Positions 37,070-40,870 of a DNA stretch of 40,870 bases are shown piece after piece. Each line of letters opens with the position of its first letter. Position 1 is the stretch's first letter. Location of the stretch: NCBI GenBank assembly GCA_947441435.1, contig CANETX010000004.1:1-40870 (forward strand). The letters are read 5' to 3'. The DNA comes from Planctomycetaceae bacterium (GTDB lineage Bacteria; Planctomycetota; Phycisphaerae; Phycisphaerales; SM1A02). Below the pieces are notes generated by a model. It was not told where the DNA came from. It was given only the letters and a program-made list of their open reading frames with translations, and did no database searches. The position numbers were made by a program, and so were the translations under genes.

Positions 37070-37296
37070 AATCCAACTACGACTTTTCCAAGGCAAAGCG
37101 CAACCCCTACGCGAGGAAGCTCAAGCGCTCGATCACGATCAGGCTCGACAACGAGACCATTGAGTACTTCAAGCGGCTCGCGGTCAAGTCCGAGTTGCCC
37201 TACCAGAGCCTCATCAATCTCTACCTCCGCGACTGCGCCGCTCACCGCCGCGAGCTGGCGATGGAGTGGCGCCGCTCGCGCAAAGGCGCTGCCTAA
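37066..37296 (+). CDS. brnA: BrnA-family antitoxin
   Basis: A 76-residue protein starting MKSNYDFSKAKRNPYARKLK with the ribbon-helix-helix region SITIRLDNETIEYFKRLAVKSE, then LPYQSLINLYLRDCA, which is the classic BrnA pattern. It binds BrnT through its N-terminus and represses the operon through the ribbon-helix-helix fold. The translation start overlaps the toxin stop. The C-terminus is basic (EWRRSRKGAA). Hairpin copy 2 follows 30 bases after the stop. Confidence 0.92.
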   Translation: MKSNYDFSKAKRNPYARKLKRSITIRLDNETIEYFKRLAVKSELPYQSLINLYLRDCAAHRRELAMEWRRSRKGAA

Positions 37297-37326
37297 CCGC
37301 GCAGGATTCGGATCCGCCACACCTTG

Positions 37327-37371
37327 GGATTGGTCATCCATTCGAGAAAAACTCGAATAGATGACCAATCC
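37327..37371. repeat. Long hairpin repeat, copy 2
   Basis: 20-base arms (37327-37346 and 37352-37371, GGATTGGTCATCCATTCGAG against CTCGAATAGATGACCAATCC) with an AAAAA loop and one mismatch, again a G-U pair on the minus strand. It shares an identical 18-base left arm with copy 1 and differs at two places in the right arm. Confidence 0.9.
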
Positions 37372-37386
37372 TGAGTAGGAGTCAGT
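37371..37386 (-). repeat. Partial copy of the tRNA-Gln anticodon arm
   Basis: On the minus strand ACTGACTCCTACTCAG matches 14 of 16 bases of the tRNA-Gln anticodon arm ACTGACTCTGACTCAG, encoded about 70 bases away. It abuts hairpin copy 2. It could be an attachment-site remnant or chance in a short self-complementary sequence. Confidence 0.35.
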
Positions 37387-37428
37387 AGGACTCAGTGGGG
37401 CGCATCCCGGATCACGCATCGAAGGAAA

Positions 37429-37499
37429 CTGGGGATCCTAGATTTGAACTAGGACTAACTGAGTCAGAGTCAGTTGTGCTACCGTTACACTAATCCCCA
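37429..37499 (-). tRNA. tRNA-Gln (anticodon CUG)
   Basis: The minus strand folds as a cloverleaf: acceptor TGGGGAT / ATCCCCA, D arm GTG..CAC with AACGGTAG loop, anticodon stem ACTGA / TCAGT with loop CTCTGAC (anticodon CTG, codon CAG), variable loop TAGT, T arm CCTAG TTCAAAT CTAGG, and G as discriminator base, as in other tRNA-Gln. CCA is not encoded. Confidence 0.95.
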
Positions 37500-37533
37500 A
37501 AGCAAGGCAAAGCGAAACAAAACGCGGATCGAG

Positions 37534-37561
37534 AGGATACCGACCCGCGCTGATCCTACAA
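37534..37561 (-). promoter_or_regulatory. Likely promoter of tRNA-Gln (TTGTAG-N16-TATCCT)
   Basis: On the minus strand TTGTAG (37556-37561) and TATCCT (37534-37539) are 16 bases apart, about 35 bases before the mature tRNA 5' end. Confidence 0.5.
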
Positions 37562-37620
37562 CCGGCGGCACGGCGACACGGAAATTCGGCAGGGTCTGAG
37601 GGGGACACGAGTGGCGCGCC

Positions 37621-37626
37621 TATTCT
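37621..37626 (+). promoter_or_regulatory. -10 element of apaG (TATTCT, 9 nt before ATG)
   Basis: TATTCT, nine bases ending GCGAG, then ATG 37636. Confidence 0.45.
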
Positions 37627-37635
37627 CACTGCGAG

Positions 37636-38034
37636 ATGACCACGAGCACGCTGAAGTCGCTGGGATCAGAAGCAGTCACGCAGGGCATTCGCATCCGTGT
37701 GCAACCGGGGTACCGCGACAGCCACTCCGATCCGGAGGGCGGCCGATTCCTGTTCACCTATCACATCACGATCGTCAACGAGTCTGACTGTCGGGTCCGA
37801 CTGCGAAGTCGCGCGTGGATCGTGGTCGATGCCGACGGGCAACGCCACGAAGTGAACGGTCCCGGTGTCGTCGGCCAACACCCCTCGCTCGCTCCGGGCG
37901 AGCAGTTCGAGTACTCGAGCTACTGCCCGCTCTCAACCAGTTGGGGAACGATGGAGGGACACTTCGACTTCGAGCGTGAGGACGGTTCGACCCTCGAGGC
38001 GCAGATCGCGCGGTTCTACTTCGCCAGCACCTGA
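37636..38034 (+). CDS. apaG: ApaG-domain protein
   Basis: A 132-residue protein, standard ApaG length, with a fibronectin-III-like beta sandwich. Visible are IRIRVQPGYRDSHSDPEGGRFLFTYHITI, LRSRAWIVVDADGQRHEVNG, the glycine motif GPGVVGQHPSLAPGEQFEY and WGTMEGHFDF. ApaG is linked to Co2+/Mg2+ homeostasis in enterobacteria, but its molecular role is unsettled. It stands alone, 136 bases after tRNA-Gln and 33 bases before the HlyD-like gene; the latter has its own -10-like box. Confidence 0.93.
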   Translation: MTTSTLKSLGSEAVTQGIRIRVQPGYRDSHSDPEGGRFLFTYHITIVNESDCRVRLRSRAWIVVDADGQRHEVNGPGVVGQHPSLAPGEQFEYSSYCPLSTSWGTMEGHFDFEREDGSTLEAQIARFYFAST

Positions 38035-38051
38035 CGCGGCCCTCGGGCGGG

Positions 38052-38057
38052 TATTCT
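38052..38057 (+). promoter_or_regulatory. -10-like element of the export operon (TATTCT, 10 nt before ATG)
   Basis: TATTCT, ten bases, then ATG 38068; the same hexamer precedes apaG. Confidence 0.4.
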
Positions 38058-38067
38058 TCTTTTGCGC

Positions 38068-38934
38068 ATGGCCGAACCCGCAGACGGCAAGAAGGAACTC
38101 TTTCGTGCGGAAGCACTAGGGGCCATCGGCAGCCGCAATCGGCTCAACACCCTCAGTCCCGTCATCGAACCGCGCATCTGGATCCTGACGGCGTCCTTGG
38201 CATTTCTCCTCGGGACGGTGGTGATCTGGAGTTTCGCGGGACGCATTCCCATCACTGTCATCGGAAGTGGAATTTTTCTGCACGGGGAGCAACTCGATAC
38301 CTGCAACGCGCGAAGTGACGGCTACGTTGTGTCGCTCGAGGTCCGCGAAGGCGACTCGGTGATGACTGGAAGGCGAGTGGGGACGATCGCGGGGGGAACG
38401 CCAGATGACTCGACGAGCGAGGTGGTGGCGCCGAAGGATGGGCGGATCGTGTCGCTCGAGGCTGAGCCAGGGGACTTCGTCGTCAATGGACAGTCCGTCG
38501 CACTGATCGTTTCCGGGTCGCCGCGCCCGAGTTGCCTCGCGTTCGTGCCCTTGAGCGAAGGCAAGAGCGTGGCGGATGGCATGCAGGTGCGCGTGACTTT
38601 CCAGACGGCAGACTCGGCGGGCGGCACCCAGGCGCTCGGGAGAGTCGTGCAGGTGGACCACTTCATCACCAGCAGAGAGAAGGCGTTCGGGCACATTCCA
38701 AGTCACTCGATCATCGAGGAGGTTGAGGGCACCTACGGTTCGGTCATGGCCGTGACGATCGAACTCGACAGCGATCCGGCGGGTGCCGGAAAGGTGAAGT
38801 GGGTCGCGGGGAAGGGATCCGAAGCTCTCCTCCTCGACGGTGCGCCATGCCAGATCGAGATCTACATCGGGGAGATGCGGCCGGTGGCCCTCGTTCTTCC
38901 GGGGTTCGGTGGCGGTGTCGGTGACGCGCGATGA
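38068..38934 (+). CDS. HlyD-like secretion protein of an NHLM/proteusin-type peptide export system
   Basis: A 288-residue periplasmic-adaptor protein. A short cytoplasmic start (with ALGAIGSRNRLNTLSPV, as in NHLM-type HlyD proteins) leads to one membrane helix at about 38-58. A double lipoyl/barrel-sandwich region follows: NARSDGYVVSLEVREGDSV and VAPKDGRIVSLEAEPGDFVVNG. The rest is beta-rich, with the conserved VDHFITSREKAFGHIP stretch. It bridges an inner-membrane ABC exporter to the envelope. Its stop overlaps the ABC gene start (ATGA). A TTG at 38062 is an alternative start. Confidence 0.85.
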   Translation: MAEPADGKKELFRAEALGAIGSRNRLNTLSPVIEPRIWILTASLAFLLGTVVIWSFAGRIPITVIGSGIFLHGEQLDTCNARSDGYVVSLEVREGDSVMTGRRVGTIAGGTPDDSTSEVVAPKDGRIVSLEAEPGDFVVNGQSVALIVSGSPRPSCLAFVPLSEGKSVADGMQVRVTFQTADSAGGTQALGRVVQVDHFITSREKAFGHIPSHSIIEEVEGTYGSVMAVTIELDSDPAGAGKVKWVAGKGSEALLLDGAPCQIEIYIGEMRPVALVLPGFGGGVGDAR

Positions 38935-40870
38935 GCGAGCCCGCAGAGGCCGACAGCGCTCCCGAAGAGGCGACGACTGAAGCCGAGGAAGAGGCACTCG
39001 CCGAAGAGGGACCAGTCGGACCGCGGCTCCCCCCTGGATCGCCACGCTTCGTGCGCGTGCCGACGGTGATGCAGGTTGTCGCCGCCGAGTGCGGTGCGGC
39101 CAGTCTCGCCAGCGTGCTCGGCTACCACCGTGCCTACCGACCGCTCGAAGAAGTGCGCGAGGCAGTTGGAGTCGACCGCGACGGATCGAATGCGATGCGC
39201 GTGGCGCGCGCGGCTCGTTACTTCGGCCTCGAGACCGATGGGGTCAAGTGCGACATCGAACAACTCCCGGATGTTTCGCTGCCGGCCATCCTCTATTGGG
39301 GACTCAATCACTTCGTGGTGCTCGAAGGGTGGACGGCGAAGGGCTATCGCATCATGGACCCGGCATCGGGTCGGCGCCTCGTCACGATGGAGGAGTTCGA
39401 CGAGGAGTTCACGGGAATCGTCGTCTCCATGGAGCCCGGGGAGACATTCAAGGCCACCGGCGGTCCTCCGTCGTCCCTCTCGCTCGTCACGCAGTGGATG
39501 CGCGGGAGCGAGCCCGCAGTCTGGCTGACCGTGTTCGTTGGCCTCCTGCTCGCAGTACCGATGGTCGGGATTCCAGGAATGGCCGCGGCGTACGTCGACA
39601 CCGTTCTTGGACAGGACCGCGCCGATTGGATGGTCTGGCTCATTCTGGGCGCACTCGTGGCGCTCTTTCTTGAGGCTGGACTTCTCTACATTCAACAGAC
39701 CCTTCTCTCGCGGCTCGAAGACCGGCTGTCACTTGAGCGAAGCGTTGCGTTCATCAAGCAGATCTTCCGGTTGCCGACGACGTTCTTCGGGCAGCGCTAC
39801 CCAGGCGACATTGCCGAGCGCGTGCAGTGCAACGACGCAGTGGCGTCACTGCTGGCATCCAAGTTCGCCCCGGCGATCGTGCAGGTGCTCACCCTGCTCG
39901 TGTTCTTCGTCGCGATCGCCTACATCAACCTCTTGATGGGGTTGATCGCGCTGGTGGCGGTCACCGCGACGCTCGGGATGCTGTTCTTCGTCGCGCGGGC
40001 GCGCGTGGACCAAGCGCAGTCCCTCTCGCAGCAGGAGGGCATGAAGCAAGGCGCGATCATCGCGGGATTGATCACGCTCGAGTCGCTCAAGGCCGGCGGT
40101 CGCGAGGCGGACTTCTTCGGACGATCGATGGCCTTCGCCGCGCGGGTGAGCGCTGCGAGTCAACGTGCGAGTCTCCTCTCGAACGCCGTGAGCGTCATTC
40201 CGGCATGGTTCCAGGCACTTGTCGTCTCGGTGCTGGTGCTCTCCTTCGGCGGTTGGCAGGTCATGGAGGGCAACATGACCCTCGGCATGCTGCTTGGCCT
40301 CCAGATCCTTCTCGTTGGGTTCATGACCCCCGTCACGCAACTCGCGGAACTCCTCAAGGAGATCCAGACAGTGCGCGCAGATCTCGGTCGCCTCGACGAT
40401 GTCATGTGCCATGCGGTGGACCGTCTGGCGATCGATCCCGATGTCGATGATGCGCGTGAGGTCGAGTATGCCGGGGGCGAACTTGAGTTGCGCAATGTGA
40501 GCTTTGGGTACGGCCATGGACAGAAGGCGCTCCTCAAGGATTTTTCACTGACGGTGAAGCCCGGCGGTCGCGTGGCGCTCGTCGGCGGCACGGGGTCGGG
40601 CAAGTCGACCGTGGCGCGCCTTGCTTCTGGACTCATCGATCCGTGGGAGGGAGACATTCTTCTCGACGGCAATCCGCTCGGCGAGATCCCGCGTCATGTG
40701 CGCGCGGCGAGTCTCGCGACTGTCTTCCAGCGCGCCGCATTTTTCGAGGGATCGATCCGCGAGAACCTCGCGATGTGGAACCCCGACATCCCTGACCAGT
40801 GGATGGCAGAGGCGCTTGAGGATGCGCAGTTGACCGACCTCTTGAGTGCCCGAGGCGGACTGGACATGCA
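38931..40870 (+). CDS. Peptidase C39-domain ABC exporter (NHLM/proteusin bacteriocin type), cut by window end
   Basis: The open frame from ATG 38931 runs off the right edge (646 codons visible). An acidic N-terminal extension (1-35) precedes a C39 double-glycine peptidase: C54 (AAECGAASLASVLGYH), H127 (NHFVVLEGW) and D143 (IMDPASG) form an intact triad. A six-helix membrane domain follows (about 185-460). The ATPase has Walker A GGTGSGKST (552-560) and the Q-loop region VFQRAAFFEGSIRENLAMW; the signature and Walker B motifs lie beyond the edge. It should cleave a leader peptide after Gly-Gly (or Gly-Ala) and export the product. No precursor gene is visible in the window. Coupled to the HlyD-like gene. 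Confidence 0.92.
   Translation, partial: MSEPAEADSAPEEATTEAEEEALAEEGPVGPRLPPGSPRFVRVPTVMQVVAAECGAASLASVLGYHRAYRPLEEVREAVGVDRDGSNAMRVARAARYFGLETDGVKCDIEQLPDVSLPAILYWGLNHFVVLEGWTAKGYRIMDPASGRRLVTMEEFDEEFTGIVVSMEPGETFKATGGPPSSLSLVTQWMRGSEPAVWLTVFVGLLLAVPMVGIPGMAAAYVDTVLGQDRADWMVWLILGALVALFLEAGLLYIQQTLLSRLEDRLSLERSVAFIKQIFRLPTTFFGQRYPGDIAERVQCNDAVASLLASKFAPAIVQVLTLLVFFVAIAYINLLMGLIALVAVTATLGMLFFVARARVDQAQSLSQQEGMKQGAIIAGLITLESLKAGGREADFFGRSMAFAARVSAASQRASLLSNAVSVIPAWFQALVVSVLVLSFGGWQVMEGNMTLGMLLGLQILLVGFMTPVTQLAELLKEIQTVRADLGRLDDVMCHAVDRLAIDPDVDDAREVEYAGGELELRNVSFGYGHGQKALLKDFSLTVKPGGRVALVGGTGSGKSTVARLASGLIDPWEGDILLDGNPLGEIPRHVRAASLATVFQRAAFFEGSIRENLAMWNPDIPDQWMAEALEDAQLTDLLSARGGLDM

Noticed and set aside
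36310-37371. CRISPR array or integron attC sites from the paired hairpins
   Set aside because: There are only two copies 1 kb apart with coding sequence between; no spacer regularity and no attC core sites were seen.

Overview
The window looks like a piece of chromosome from a GC-rich planctomycete of the class Phycisphaerae. This is inferred from three things: type IV pilin-like proteins with an FTIVELLVVVAI N-terminus, a dockerin-like C-terminal stub (DINHDGLVNGLDL...AAW), and protein families common in that class (DUF5658, NHLM-type exporters). There are no rRNA genes to settle the taxonomy. Most genes are housekeeping or biosynthetic and sit in short operons on both strands.

Layout, left to right. 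The 5' part of asnS (minus strand) runs off the left edge. A degenerate receiver-domain protein precedes groES-groEL, which ends in a textbook terminator. Next are a secreted Asp-box protein and three tandem paralogous pseudopilins (minus strand). A glycosylasparaginase-pduO pair faces upp, argS and an M42 aminopeptidase. A ribBA-like gene, a LolA-like lipoprotein and a large TPR metalloprotease follow. A tandem Lrp/AsnC regulator lies beside a threonine dehydratase-MFS pair and opposite thiC. A DUF5658 membrane protein and a pepP-phhA pair lead to an aromatic-biosynthesis stretch (fused aroDE, then aroC). Next come a lipoprotein gene broken by an in-frame TAG, asnB, a GAF protein, clpB and a BtuF-like binding protein.

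The region at 36.3-37.5 kb is accessory in character. Two near-identical long hairpins flank a truncated dockerin-type gene end and a BrnT/BrnA toxin-antitoxin pair, next to a tRNA-Gln(CUG) gene. After apaG, the right edge opens an NHLM/proteusin-type peptide export operon: a HlyD-like protein and a C39-peptidase ABC transporter cut off by the window end.

The most notable signal is regulatory. Thirteen gene starts have a TANNNT hexamer only 6 or 7 bases before the start codon, and five more have one at 8-10 bases. The best case, brnT, is TTGACT-N17-TATAAT-N6-GTG. A -10 box in this position puts transcription initiation on the start codon, so leaderless mRNAs appear to be common here. Operon-internal genes instead use Shine-Dalgarno sequences or ATGA overlaps. 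Other points of interest are the stop-interrupted lipoprotein gene, the RibBA protein that has lost its cyclohydrolase zinc cysteines, the hairpin-flanked toxin-antitoxin cassette, and a thiC 5' end with atypical codon usage.
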